Origin: Caldovatus sediminis
Lineage (GTDB): Bacteria > Pseudomonadota > Alphaproteobacteria > Acetobacterales > Acetobacteraceae
Length of the DNA stretch: 46,016 bases
Reading direction: 5' to 3'
Assembly (NCBI RefSeq): GCF_014644455.1
Contig: NZ_BMKS01000022.1
Coordinates: 1-46,016, forward strand
The notes beneath the pieces are model-generated. The model saw only the letters and a list, made by a program, of their open reading frames with translations, ran no database searches and was not told the origin of the DNA. This document shows positions 1 to 6,660 of this stretch, piece by piece (position 1 is the first letter of the stretch; every line of letters begins with the position of its first letter). The translations under genes were made by a program, and so were the position numbers.

Positions 1-487
1 GGGTGGCGCTGGAGATCTCCCCCGTCGAGGCGCCGGAGACGATGGCGACGCGCTGCAGGCCGCCGACGAGGCGCACCACCTGGTCGGAGGTGGCGCCGAT
101 CTCGCGGGCGGCGATCGCGAAGCGCTGGAACGCGTCGACGCTCTCGGACACCGCGACGCCGGTCGAGAGCGCGTTGCGGTAGAGCGCCTCGTAGACTTGG
201 CCGGCCCGCTCGACCGAGCCCGTCGCGTTCTGCAGGCGCGACAGGCCCTGCGTGAGCGCGTCGCCGGCCTGCACCAGGGCGCGGGCCGCCGCGGCCACGC
301 CGGCCACCTGCAGGCCGCGCACGGCGAGGTCGAGCAGCTCGAGCGAGCGCGACGCCCGCTCGGCGCCGCCCTTGATCCGGTCGAGCGAGCGCTGGCCGGT
401 CTCGCCGACTTTGCGCAGCTCCGCCTTGACCCGGGCGGCGTCGTCCAGCGAGAGGCGGACCGAGACGCGGCGGGTGGCGTCGGCCAT
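1..487 (-). CDS. Phage tail tape measure protein, N-terminal part
   Basis: The reading frame is open from an ATG at 487 to the left edge, giving 162 residues of a longer protein. It starts MADATRRVSVRLSLDDAARV and continues with an amphipathic Arg/Glu-rich coiled stretch, then an Ala-rich hydrophobic stretch (about residues 55-80). The following segment (about 95-160) has the look of the tape-measure N-terminal domain. Tape measure proteins set tail length and pass through the tail tube at infection. Position supports the call: on the minus strand it comes after the tail tube and tail assembly chaperone genes, the usual siphovirus order. Unusually, an opposite-facing toxin-antitoxin pair separates it from the chaperone. 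The rest of the gene lies outside the window. Confidence 0.85.
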   Translation of the reverse strand, partial: MADATRRVSVRLSLDDAARVKAELRKVGETGQRSLDRIKGGAERASRSLELLDLAVRGLQVAGVAAAARALVQAGDALTQGLSRLQNATGSVERAGQVYEALYRNALSTGVAVSESVDAFQRFAIAAREIGATSDQVVRLVGGLQRVAIVSGASTGEISSAT

Positions 488-517
488 GCAGCCCCCTCCG
501 GCTAGCGGTTTCGTCAG

Positions 518-546
518 TTGCGTTTAATGCGTTTGCTGCGTATAAG
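518..546 (+). promoter_or_regulatory. Candidate sigma70-type promoter for the HTH/PIN module
   Basis: TTGCGT (518-523) and TATAAG (541-546) are separated by 17 bases. Both are close to the -35 and -10 consensus. The pair sits about 30 bases before the ribosome binding site of the HTH antitoxin gene, in a locally A+T-richer stretch. An own promoter opposite to the late operon fits a moron gene cassette. This was read by eye and not tested. Confidence 0.45.
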
Positions 547-577
547 GGCGGGCAACCAGAAGGCACCGGAGGGCCCC

Positions 578-1033
578 ATGCTCGCTCTGCTCGACCAGGC
601 CGAGCCCATCGTCGCCGACGAGGCCGAGGCCGCCATCGCCAAGACCGCCGCCGCCAGCCTGGCCCCCGCCGCAAGGGCCGGGCAGGGCGTGCAGTTGGTG
701 CTGCGCGAGCAGCCCAACGTGGTCGTCCCGCTGCCGGCCCGCGCGGTCGAGGTCGTGCTCACCGTGCTCAGCGCCATGGCCGAGCGGCGGCCGATCTCGG
801 TCATCCCGCACGAGGCCGAGCTCACCACGCAGCAGGCCGCCGACTACCTCAACGTGTCGCGGCCCTTCCTCATCGGCCTTATCGACCGGGGCGAGATCCC
901 GCACCGCATGGTCGGCCGGCACCGCCGCGTGCGCTTCGCCGACCTGCTGGCCTACGAGCGCGCCGCCGCCGAGAAGCGGAAGCGGGCGCTGGCGGAGATG
1001 GCCGCGGAGGCGCGCCGGCTGGAACTGGACTGA
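578..1033 (+). CDS. Excisionase-type HTH protein, antitoxin of a PIN-domain TA pair
   Basis: This 151-aa protein starts at the ATG at 578, which has GGAGGG at 568-573 five bases before it. The frame is open further upstream, but no upstream start has such a site. The C-terminal half holds a MerR/excisionase-type DNA-binding domain (TTQQAADYLNVSRPFLIGLI, then GEIPHRMVGRHRRVR), followed by a basic helical tail. The N-terminal half is Ala-rich and resembles the segment before the HTH in other antitoxins of this class. The PIN gene starts 4 bases after its stop, so the two are probably co-transcribed. Expected role: bind and neutralise the PIN toxin and repress the shared promoter. Confidence 0.8.
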   Translation: MLALLDQAEPIVADEAEAAIAKTAAASLAPAARAGQGVQLVLREQPNVVVPLPARAVEVVLTVLSAMAERRPISVIPHEAELTTQQAADYLNVSRPFLIGLIDRGEIPHRMVGRHRRVRFADLLAYERAAAEKRKRALAEMAAEARRLELD

Positions 1034-1036
1034 GGT

Positions 1037-1639
1037 GTGATCTCGACCTTCACGGCGTTCTTCGACGCGAACGTCTTCTACGGGGCGCGCCTGCGCAGCC
1101 TGATCCTCTTCCTCGCCCAGACGAAGCTGTTCCGGGCGCGGTGGAGCGACAGGGTGCACGAGGAGTGGATCCGCACCCTGCTGGAGAGGCGGCCCGACCT
1201 GAAGGCGGCCGATCTGGCGCGGACCCGCGAGCTCATGGACGCGTCGGTGCTGGACGCGCTGGTGACGGGCTACGAGCCGCTCATCGACGCGATGGTCCTG
1301 CCGGATCCCGGCGATCGGCACGTGCTCGCCGCGGCCGTGGTCTGCAAGGCGAGCTGCATCGTGACGTTCAACGTCGCCGACTTCCCGCCGGCGCGCCTGG
1401 CGCCCTACGGCCTGCACGTCGTGCACCCGGACGATTTCCTGCTGGATATCGAGAGTATGGATCCGACGGCCTTCGCCGATGCGGTGCGGGAGGATCTGGG
1501 CCACTACCGCGCCCCGCCGCTCGACCTCCCCGAGTATGTCGTCGCGCTCCGCAAGGCCGGCGTTCCGCGCATCGCCGAGCAGATCGGCAAGCTCGCCCCG
1601 ATCCTGGAGCTGCGGCCGAGCGACCGGCCCGGGGATTAG
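1037..1639 (+). CDS. PIN-domain ribonuclease toxin (VapC-like)
   Basis: This 200-aa protein starts at GTG 1037, just after the antitoxin stop. It has the PIN pattern: an N-terminal acidic residue in FFDANVFYG (Asp10), a central acidic cluster in LPDPGDRHVLAAAV, and a later TFNVADFP strand with Asp. These residues bind Mg2+ for RNA cleavage in PIN toxins. The length is at the long end for VapC-like proteins because of a roughly 60-aa C-terminal extension. Its stop overlaps by 4 bases the stop of the convergent tail assembly chaperone frame. Together with the preceding HTH gene it forms a toxin-antitoxin cassette inside the tail operon. The RNA target is not predictable from the sequence. Confidence 0.82.
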   Translation: MISTFTAFFDANVFYGARLRSLILFLAQTKLFRARWSDRVHEEWIRTLLERRPDLKAADLARTRELMDASVLDALVTGYEPLIDAMVLPDPGDRHVLAAAVVCKASCIVTFNVADFPPARLAPYGLHVVHPDDFLLDIESMDPTAFADAVREDLGHYRAPPLDLPEYVVALRKAGVPRIAEQIGKLAPILELRPSDRPGD

Positions 1640-2330
1640 GCCGCGGGCGCCGACGCGCTCCGCTCAGCACCGCCCTCGGCCATGCCGATGCGGATGGCGA
1701 GCAGGAGGTCGGCGGCCATCCATCCGGTCGCACCGAGCTCGCGCGCGGCGGACAGCGCGCCGGCGGTGTCGAGCGTCAGGCCGGCCATGCTCGCCTCGGC
1801 GCAGGCCGTGCCGGCGGCCCAGCAGGCGTGGCCCTCGACGCTGGTCGGGGCGTGCGCCGCGTAGGGGCAGGCGTCGGCGCAGTCGCGGCCGAGGGCGGCG
1901 CAGCCGCGGCAGTAGTCGGGCCCGCGGCCGAAGTGCCAGGCGGCGCGGGCCCTCAGCCGTTTCCCTCGGCGGCCACCGCGGCGACGGGTGCGGTGGCCCG
2001 GTCCCAGAAGGCGGCGGCGATGTCGTCGAGGTCCATCAGGCGCTCGACCGCCTCGGGCGAGAGCGGCAGCGGCTGGCCGGCGGCGTCGCCCACGCCCTCC
2101 CAGCCGGTGACGGCGTGGCGGGCGAGCGCCTTGACCAGGAAGGCGAAGGACAGGCCGCGCGCCATGTCGGGGTCGAGGTCCGGGTCGGCGACGCGGATCG
2201 CGGCGAGCCGGCGCGCGGCGGCGGCCTGCGCGGCTGCCATGACCGCGGTGGTCACCGGTCGGATCTCGACGCGCACGCCGCGCGGCAGGTCGAGCCAGTA
2301 CGGCTCGGCCGGGAGGTCGAGGGTGAGCAT
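1636..2330 (-). CDS. Tail assembly chaperone, -1 frameshift fusion product (gpGT-like)
   Basis: This is the predicted extended product. Translation starts at ATG 2330, follows the short frame to the GGGAAAC heptamer at 1965-1959, slips back one base and continues in the other frame to TAA at 1636. That gives about 231 residues, of which about 107 lie after the slip. The added part is Cys-rich (CRGCAALGRDCADACPYAAH) and then helical (LTLDTAGALSAARELGATGW). The added frame has no convincing start codon of its own at the junction, which favours fusion. In lambda-like phages the G and GT chaperones load onto the tape measure protein and recruit tail tube subunits. The position before the tape measure gene is the expected one. 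Confidence 0.7.
1953..2330 (-). CDS. Tail assembly chaperone, short form (gpG-like)
   Basis: This 125-aa protein starts at ATG 2330 with GGAG before it and ends in TGA at 1953. It is a compact helical protein with LTLDLPAEPYWLDLPRGVRV at the N-terminus and an Ala-rich centre. Its length and position between tail tube and tape measure fit the short tail assembly chaperone of long-tailed phages. Its last codons contain the GGGAAAC slippery heptamer in the correct frame, so this is the unshifted product. No sequence motif alone identifies the family. The assignment rests on gene order plus the frameshift layout. Confidence 0.75.
   Translation of the reverse strand: MLTLDLPAEPYWLDLPRGVRVEIRPVTTAVMAAAQAAAARRLAAIRVADPDLDPDMARGLSFAFLVKALARHAVTGWEGVGDAAGQPLPLSPEAVERLMDLDDIAAAFWDRATAPVAAVAAEGNG
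1959..1965 (-). promoter_or_regulatory. Programmed -1 ribosomal frameshift site, GGGAAAC
   Basis: On the minus strand the zero-frame codons run GAG GGA AAC GGC TGA. The heptamer G GGA AAC is a perfect X XXY YYZ slippery sequence, one base different from the GGGAAAG used by lambda G/GT. After a -1 slip the codons become GGG AAA CGG CTG, which enter the long open frame ending at 1636. The zero-frame stop follows two codons after the heptamer. Confidence 0.72.
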
Positions 2331-2518
2331 GCGCTACTCCGTCATTGAGGTTGTTCCGCGTCAGCCTGGTGGCGAAGCGGCGACTGACACTCGGGCGATG
2401 GTGGGACTCGTTCAGGGAGCCAATGCGCGGCGAGAACCGCGAAGTCCGATCTGGATTCGACCTCGTAGCCGGCACTTGGACCGCCTCGAGGAACGCTGGC
2501 GTGGGCCGTTGCGGGCGG

Positions 2519-2611
2519 GTGGCCGACCACGCTAGCGTCCGCGCGACGCAGTTCTACGACTGCCGGCGCGACGAGACCTCCCTCGACGAGGTGGAGCGGA
2601 TCGGCGTGTAG
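2519..2611 (+). pseudogene. C-terminal remnant of a tyrosine integrase
   Basis: The plus frame ending in TAG at 2609-2611 reads VADHASVRATQFYDCRRD and then ETSLDEVERIGV. This closely resembles the last 30 residues of XerC/phage-type tyrosine recombinases of Alphaproteobacteria: the HAS.RTT.LYDRR block with the Tyr nucleophile, then an SLDEVERI tail. Nothing integrase-like precedes it in this frame, so only the end survives. It lies between the tail chaperone and the PIN/ImmA cassette and may mark how that cassette arrived. The rest of 2331-2741 (about 410 bases) shows no gene. Confidence 0.6.
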
Positions 2612-2741
2612 CCGGCGCTGCCATTACCTAATCCTTGCGGCAGGGCCAGCATGTCGACGCCCTCCGGGCGCCCTCCCGGTCGGGATGTATGGTGCGGCGC
2701 CGGTCACCGTCCGCGCATTCATCGGAGCGGGTAGGGTCTGG

Positions 2742-3248
2742 CTATCCGCGTCCACCAAGTCGGCGCTGCCGCGCCCTGATTTCGCCCTCGGGAAGCCAGA
2801 CGGTCGCGTCCTCGCTCCAGACCACAAGCGCCGCGCGCAATGCGGCAACGCTGGCTGTGCGATGGCGCTGGATCTCGTCGAATGCCCAGAGCACGCCGTG
2901 AACCTCGATCGCGCTGCCGGCCGCCGCGCGCAAGCGGCCGTCGCCGGTGAGTAGGATGCAGTCCTCCGTCACCTCCGCCAGGGCCCAGGCGGAGCAGTCG
3001 TAGAGCCGGAGCGCCGGGTTCTCACGTCCGAGGGCGACCGCGCGGTCGATCAGCGCGCCGCTCAGCCCGATCACGCGCAGGCCTTGCCGACGCAGCGCCC
3101 GCTTCTCGATCGTGGGGATGCTGAGTAGCTCGTCCTCATAGAGCAGGTCGGGCACCTGGACCTCGTAGGGCAGCCGCAGCAGCGCCTCGAGAAGCACCGC
3201 CTTGCGCAGGTCGATCAGCGCGCTCGTGTCACTGATGATGATCCGCAT
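2742..3248 (-). CDS. PIN-domain protein partnered with an XRE/ImmA regulator
   Basis: This 168-aa protein begins MRIIISDTSALIDL, giving the first PIN acidic residue at Asp7. Further acidic positions are in LYDCSAWALAEV and ILLTGDGRLR, the order seen in PIN-fold nucleases. The start overlaps the end of the XRE/ImmA gene by 20 bases, so the two are translationally coupled. A PIN protein downstream of an HTH-ImmA/IrrE metallopeptidase is a recurring arrangement. The likely reading is a toxin-like RNase controlled by the regulator. It is distinct from the PIN toxin at 1037-1639 and shares little with it. Confidence 0.72.
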   Translation of the reverse strand: MRIIISDTSALIDLRKAVLLEALLRLPYEVQVPDLLYEDELLSIPTIEKRALRRQGLRVIGLSGALIDRAVALGRENPALRLYDCSAWALAEVTEDCILLTGDGRLRAAAGSAIEVHGVLWAFDEIQRHRTASVAALRAALVVWSEDATVWLPEGEIRARQRRLGGRG

Positions 3249-4329
3249 CGACCGCCTGCGGCCCCTTCAGCTCCGCCTCGACATGGGCCACCGGCTCGCG
3301 TAGCAGATCGGCCGCCTTCGGCAGCGAAATCAGCTTCTCCGCCACCGCCCGCATGCAGAGCCGTCGCAGCCGGCGCGGCTTCTCGCGCTCGCCGCGCTCG
3401 CTCGCCGGCTCGAGCTCCTCGGGCTCCTGCGAACGCCAGCTGCGCGCCACGCTCTGGAAGGCGTAGGTCAGGCCCGCCTGATCGATGACGCCGATGTCGC
3501 GGAGGCGCACGAGCAGTGCTGCGCCGCTCACGCGGTAAATGCGCTTCAAGTCGATGAGCTCGCGGTAGCTCAGCAGGTGACGCCGCGCGCCGACCTCGCA
3601 CACGAGGTGGTCGCGCGGCATCAGCAGCGCGCTGGCGAAACGGGTCATCGCCTGCTCCTCCTCCTTTTCGGAAAGGCCTGCCGGATCGATGACGCGATGC
3701 GCGAGTTCGTGTGCCAGGGTCAGGCGCCGCCGCTCAAGCGACTTTCTGCGGTTCGCCACGATGACGGGCACTGGCGCCAGCCCGCCTGGCCGCTGCACCA
3801 GGCAGGTGAAGCCCGAGACGGAATCCGGTAGGTCCTCAAGCAGGACCTTGAGGCCCTTCTCTTCGAGAAGCTCGGTCAGATTCGGGATCGGGTCGAGGCC
3901 CAGCTTCCACTGCACCCGCACCTCGTCCGCGAGCTCCTCGGCCTCGTCGAGCGACTTCAGGCCACGTAGCACGCCGAACGGCGCCGACCAGGACGCGCTG
4001 TCGAGACCGAGGATGCGTTCGAGCTGCAGGTAGCGCTCCACCCACTCCAGCACCGCGGCCTCGACGCGCGCGCGGTCCTTCGCCGAGGTGCTCGCGCGGG
4101 TGCGGAAGTCCACCTCACCGAGCTTCGCTTCCTCGACGGCCAGCAGATAGGGCACCGACACTTTGAGTGCTCGGCTCAGCGCAAGCAGCACATCTGAGCT
4201 CGGGGTCATCTCGCCGCGCTCGTACTTGCTGAGCGCTTGCGCGGTGACCTTTCCGGAGACGGCATCCTCGAGCGCGCGCAGCGACATGCCGGTCCGCTTC
4301 CGTGCGAGGCGCAAGCGGTCACCGAGCAT
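3229..4329 (-). CDS. XRE-family regulator with ImmA/IrrE metallopeptidase domain
   Basis: This 366-aa protein carries an N-terminal XRE helix-turn-helix (residues 1-60, with GMSLRALEDAVSG and LSKYERGEM) and a zinc metallopeptidase domain. The peptidase has the HELAH motif (HExxH) at about 207-211 and a downstream EEEQAMTRFASALLMP helix typical of ImmA/IrrE. Start choice: an ATG 24 bases upstream is in frame, but AAAGGAGG lies between the two and is correctly spaced only for 4329. ImmA-type proteases cleave repressors or antitoxins, and here the DNA-binding and protease parts are fused. It likely autoregulates and controls the overlapping PIN gene. The C-terminal third is helical and of unknown role. 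Confidence 0.85.
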   Translation of the reverse strand: MLGDRLRLARKRTGMSLRALEDAVSGKVTAQALSKYERGEMTPSSDVLLALSRALKVSVPYLLAVEEAKLGEVDFRTRASTSAKDRARVEAAVLEWVERYLQLERILGLDSASWSAPFGVLRGLKSLDEAEELADEVRVQWKLGLDPIPNLTELLEEKGLKVLLEDLPDSVSGFTCLVQRPGGLAPVPVIVANRRKSLERRRLTLAHELAHRVIDPAGLSEKEEEQAMTRFASALLMPRDHLVCEVGARRHLLSYRELIDLKRIYRVSGAALLVRLRDIGVIDQAGLTYAFQSVARSWRSQEPEELEPASERGEREKPRRLRRLCMRAVAEKLISLPKAADLLREPVAHVEAELKGPQAVDADHHQ

Positions 4330-4344
4330 GGCATCCTCCTTTTT

Positions 4345-4382
4345 GGTTGACAAACTCTGATTAGTTGTATGTCTTGTAAACC
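4345..4382. promoter_or_regulatory. Candidate operator between divergent moron genes
   Basis: GGTTGACAAACT (4345-4356) and GTCTTGTAAACC (4371-4382) form an imperfect inverted repeat (core GGTT.ACAA) around a 14-base A+T-rich spacer. The repeat lies just upstream of the XRE/ImmA gene and before the divergent GIY-YIG gene. The left half contains TTGACA, a perfect -35 hexamer for the plus strand. An operator bound by the XRE protein is the natural guess. Confidence 0.35.
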
Positions 4383-4448
4383 ATCGGCTGCGACTCCGTC
4401 AACCGCTTCGACGGTGGCAGGCCACGCACGTTCGCAGGAGCAATGTCA

Positions 4449-4868
4449 ATGGCTTTCCCGTCCCCCCAGCGCAGCCCCCTCGCCTCGATCCTCGCCGGCC
4501 TGCCGCCACCGCCAGCCCCGCTGGGCCACGTCTGGGGCGACGACGGAGCCGGCTATCGCTACCGCTTTGCGGTCTACGACATCCACGCCTGCCCGTCGGC
4601 ACCGAACGCGGTTTACATCTTCGCGGCGCTTCAGGGGCTCACCTACGTCCCGCTCTACGTCGGCCGCGCCGAAGCGCTCAGCCGGCGCCTTTCCGACCAT
4701 GAACGACGCGACGAGGCGATCCGTCGAGGCGCCCGCTATCTGCTCGTGCACGTTCCGGGTGTCAGCGACCCGGTCGGCTACGCCGAAGCCGAGCGGCGCC
4801 TGATCCGGCACTACGCGCCGACGCTCAACGAGCAGCACAACCCTCTTGCCGCGCTGCTTGCGCGCTGA
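4449..4868 (+). CDS. GIY-YIG-like nuclease domain protein
   Basis: This 139-aa protein shows the GIY-YIG pattern in degenerate form: NAVYIFAAL, then PLYVGRAEALSRRLSDHERR, then YAEAERRLIRHYAPTLNEQ. These correspond to the GIY strand, the YIG strand with the following Arg helix, the catalytic Glu, and the terminal Asn. The domain fills residues 50-130, with a Pro-rich start before it. The ATG at 4449 is preferred because CAGGAG lies 8 bases before it; the ATG at 4443 is too close. Standalone GIY-YIG proteins in phages may be homing-type or repair nucleases. It is divergent from the XRE/ImmA gene and belongs to the same inserted cassette. Confidence 0.7.
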   Translation: MAFPSPQRSPLASILAGLPPPPAPLGHVWGDDGAGYRYRFAVYDIHACPSAPNAVYIFAALQGLTYVPLYVGRAEALSRRLSDHERRDEAIRRGARYLLVHVPGVSDPVGYAEAERRLIRHYAPTLNEQHNPLAALLAR

Positions 4869-4886
4869 GCCGAGGAGACCCGCGCC

Positions 4887-5171
4887 ATGCCCAGCCTGGC
4901 CGTCGCCCATGTCCGCGAGCAAGGCGTCGATCTCATCATCGCGCCGCTCGCCGCCGATTTCGGCCACAAGGATCCTGGGACGCAGCGCGCCGTGATCGCG
5001 GAGATCCAGCTGCGCTCGCGCAGCGCTGGCCTCGCCGGCACGGTCGTCCCCGTGTGGGATGGCGGCGGGGGGCGCATGGCGTTCATCGCGCCGCGGCCAT
5101 GGCACCCCTTCTTCAGCTCCCTCGACCTCGGGACCGTCCGTGCCTGTGTGAATCGCGAGCTGCGCTGGTAG
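4887..5171 (+). CDS. Small hypothetical protein of the moron cassette
   Basis: This 94-aa protein starts at ATG 4887 with GAGGAG about 10 bases before it. It lies 18 bases after the GIY-YIG gene and is probably co-transcribed. The sequence shows mixed strand and helix character (HVREQGVDLIIAPLAADFG), a Gly-rich turn (WDGGGGRMAF), and an aromatic patch (PRPWHPFFSS). I recognise no family, signal peptide or membrane segment. Coding status is supported by the ribosome binding site and the fit with its neighbour. Function unknown. Confidence 0.6.
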   Translation: MPSLAVAHVREQGVDLIIAPLAADFGHKDPGTQRAVIAEIQLRSRSAGLAGTVVPVWDGGGGRMAFIAPRPWHPFFSSLDLGTVRACVNRELRW

Positions 5172-5229
5172 GACACGACTTGACGTTTGGATTCCGCCCA
5201 GAGCTACGCTCGCACGCCGCGAGCGGACC

Positions 5230-6186
5230 TCAGGCGTACTCGCTCGCCTGCTGCTGGTTCTTCAGCGTCACGGTCATCATGCGCGTCGCAGTCGCGTTGT
5301 AGGCCGCGCGGAACTCGAAGCTCGCCTCGACGCCGGCCGGGCCCTCGATCGGGGTCTTGGCCAGCGCCAGGTAGACCTCGTGCAGCGTGACGGTGAGGCT
5401 GCGGTTGGCGTCGATCGTGTAGGAAAAGGTGAACTCCGCGGGGGCGTTGTCCTGCGCCTGGGTCAGCAGCGTGGTGTCGGCGAAGCGCACCGTGACCTGA
5501 CCCGTGCAGCGCGCAATTCCGGGATCCACCCCCTCCACCTTCCGGTCGGCACGGATGGTGCGCACCATCTCCATGCCGTTGGCGTAGGTCAGCCGCGCGC
5601 CGGTCACCTGGGCGAGCGCGGCGCCGTTGCGGCTGATCGCCCCCTGCGCCTTGTGGAAGGCGGTGTAGGCGGCGCTGGTCGGCGTGCCGCCCGCGCTCGC
5701 GGCGCCGCGCGTCGAGCCCTGCCCCATCAGCCCGAAGGTCGCGGTGGCGGGGCCGGTCGGCGAGAAGTCGAGCTCCAGCGTGTCGGCGCGCACGCCGGTG
5801 CAGAGGTCGTAGTTCGGCACGTCGGGGTAGCCGATCTCGAGGCTGTTCGACGGCAGCGCGGCGGCGCCCGAGCCGAAGCTGTGGACGAAGTCCGGGCTGG
5901 TGCCGGTGGTGGTGGGGGCCCCAAGCAGCAGGCGGAGCCAGTGGCCGATGTTGATGAGGTCCACCGGCACCACCGCCTGGCCCTGCACGGTGACGGTGTC
6001 GAGGAAGGGCGCGGCCGGATCGCGGCTGCCGCCGACGCCGATGACGTCGGCGTCGAGCAGCGGCTGCTCGGCGCCGAGGTCGCAGGAGAGGAAGGGCAGG
6101 CGCATCCAGTCGCCCGCGGGCGCGGTGCCGTAGGTCGCCTCGGGGCTCATGAGCAGGCGGCAATTGGCGCCGATGGCACGGGGCAT
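5230..6186 (-). CDS. Phage tail tube (major tail) protein
   Basis: This 318-aa protein is rich in beta-strand patterns typical of tail tube proteins: SPEATYGTAPAGDWMRLPFL at the N-terminus, repeated Thr/Val strands, and the C-terminal half RCTGQVTVRFADTTLL. It lacks a signal peptide. Position also supports the call: it follows the tail completion genes and precedes the tail assembly chaperone in the minus-strand late operon. The start at 6186 has GGAG a few bases upstream. Tail tube subunits polymerise as stacked hexamers around the tape measure protein. The length is at the long end for this family, and an Ig-like addition is possible but not evident. Confidence 0.8.
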   Translation of the reverse strand: MPRAIGANCRLLMSPEATYGTAPAGDWMRLPFLSCDLGAEQPLLDADVIGVGGSRDPAAPFLDTVTVQGQAVVPVDLINIGHWLRLLLGAPTTTGTSPDFVHSFGSGAAALPSNSLEIGYPDVPNYDLCTGVRADTLELDFSPTGPATATFGLMGQGSTRGAASAGGTPTSAAYTAFHKAQGAISRNGAALAQVTGARLTYANGMEMVRTIRADRKVEGVDPGIARCTGQVTVRFADTTLLTQAQDNAPAEFTFSYTIDANRSLTVTLHEVYLALAKTPIEGPAGVEASFEFRAAYNATATRMMTVTLKNQQQASEYA

Positions 6187-6217
6187 CGGAGATCTCCGGG
6201 ATCAGCGAGAGGAGGCG

Positions 6218-6658
6218 TCAGGCCAGCGGCGAGCCGGCGACGGTGAAGAACAGCGTGACGGGGACCGACGCGGCACGCGCGGCGGCGGCGCCCTCGACCT
6301 CGACATCCTCGAACTCGGGCGCGCCGGGCTGGGCCCATTCCACCGCACCGCCGAGGGTGCGGTCGGTGGTGACGGCGACAGCGATATCCACCAGCAGCGC
6401 GTCGAGGAGCGCGGTGCGGGCCGCGGGCGTCGCACCCGTGACGGTGACCTCGATCGCGGCGCGATGCTCGATGGCCCAGGCGAGCGGCGACAGGATCGCC
6501 GTCTCCTCGACGGTCTCGCCGTCGCGGATGACGACCAGCCCGCCCGGCGGCAGGCGCTGCGGCACGGTCTCGCCGCGAAGGACCAGTGGGGCGGGGTTGC
6601 GGGTGGCGAGCGCTGTCTGCAGCCGGCCGTGCAGCGCGGCGATCGCGGTCTCGCGCAT
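6218..6658 (-). CDS. Putative tail terminator protein
   Basis: This 146-aa protein starts at ATG 6658, two bases after the stop of the preceding gene, although the frame is open much further upstream. It begins MRETAIAALHGRLQTALAT and contains GGLVVIRDGE, a helix-strand layout seen in tail terminator (gpU-like) proteins. Such proteins cap the tail tube and join it to the head. Location directly before the tail tube gene and after a tail completion protein supports the role. No catalytic motif is visible. The assignment is mainly from gene order. Confidence 0.6.
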   Translation of the reverse strand: MRETAIAALHGRLQTALATRNPAPLVLRGETVPQRLPPGGLVVIRDGETVEETAILSPLAWAIEHRAAIEVTVTGATPAARTALLDALLVDIAVAVTTDRTLGGAVEWAQPGAPEFEDVEVEGAAAARAASVPVTLFFTVAGSPLA

Positions 6659-6660
6659 GC

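Noticed and set aside
2345..2518. The upstream part of the 88-aa plus frame as more of the integrase.
   Set aside because: Residues before VADHASVR show no integrase motifs, so only the tail is called a remnant.
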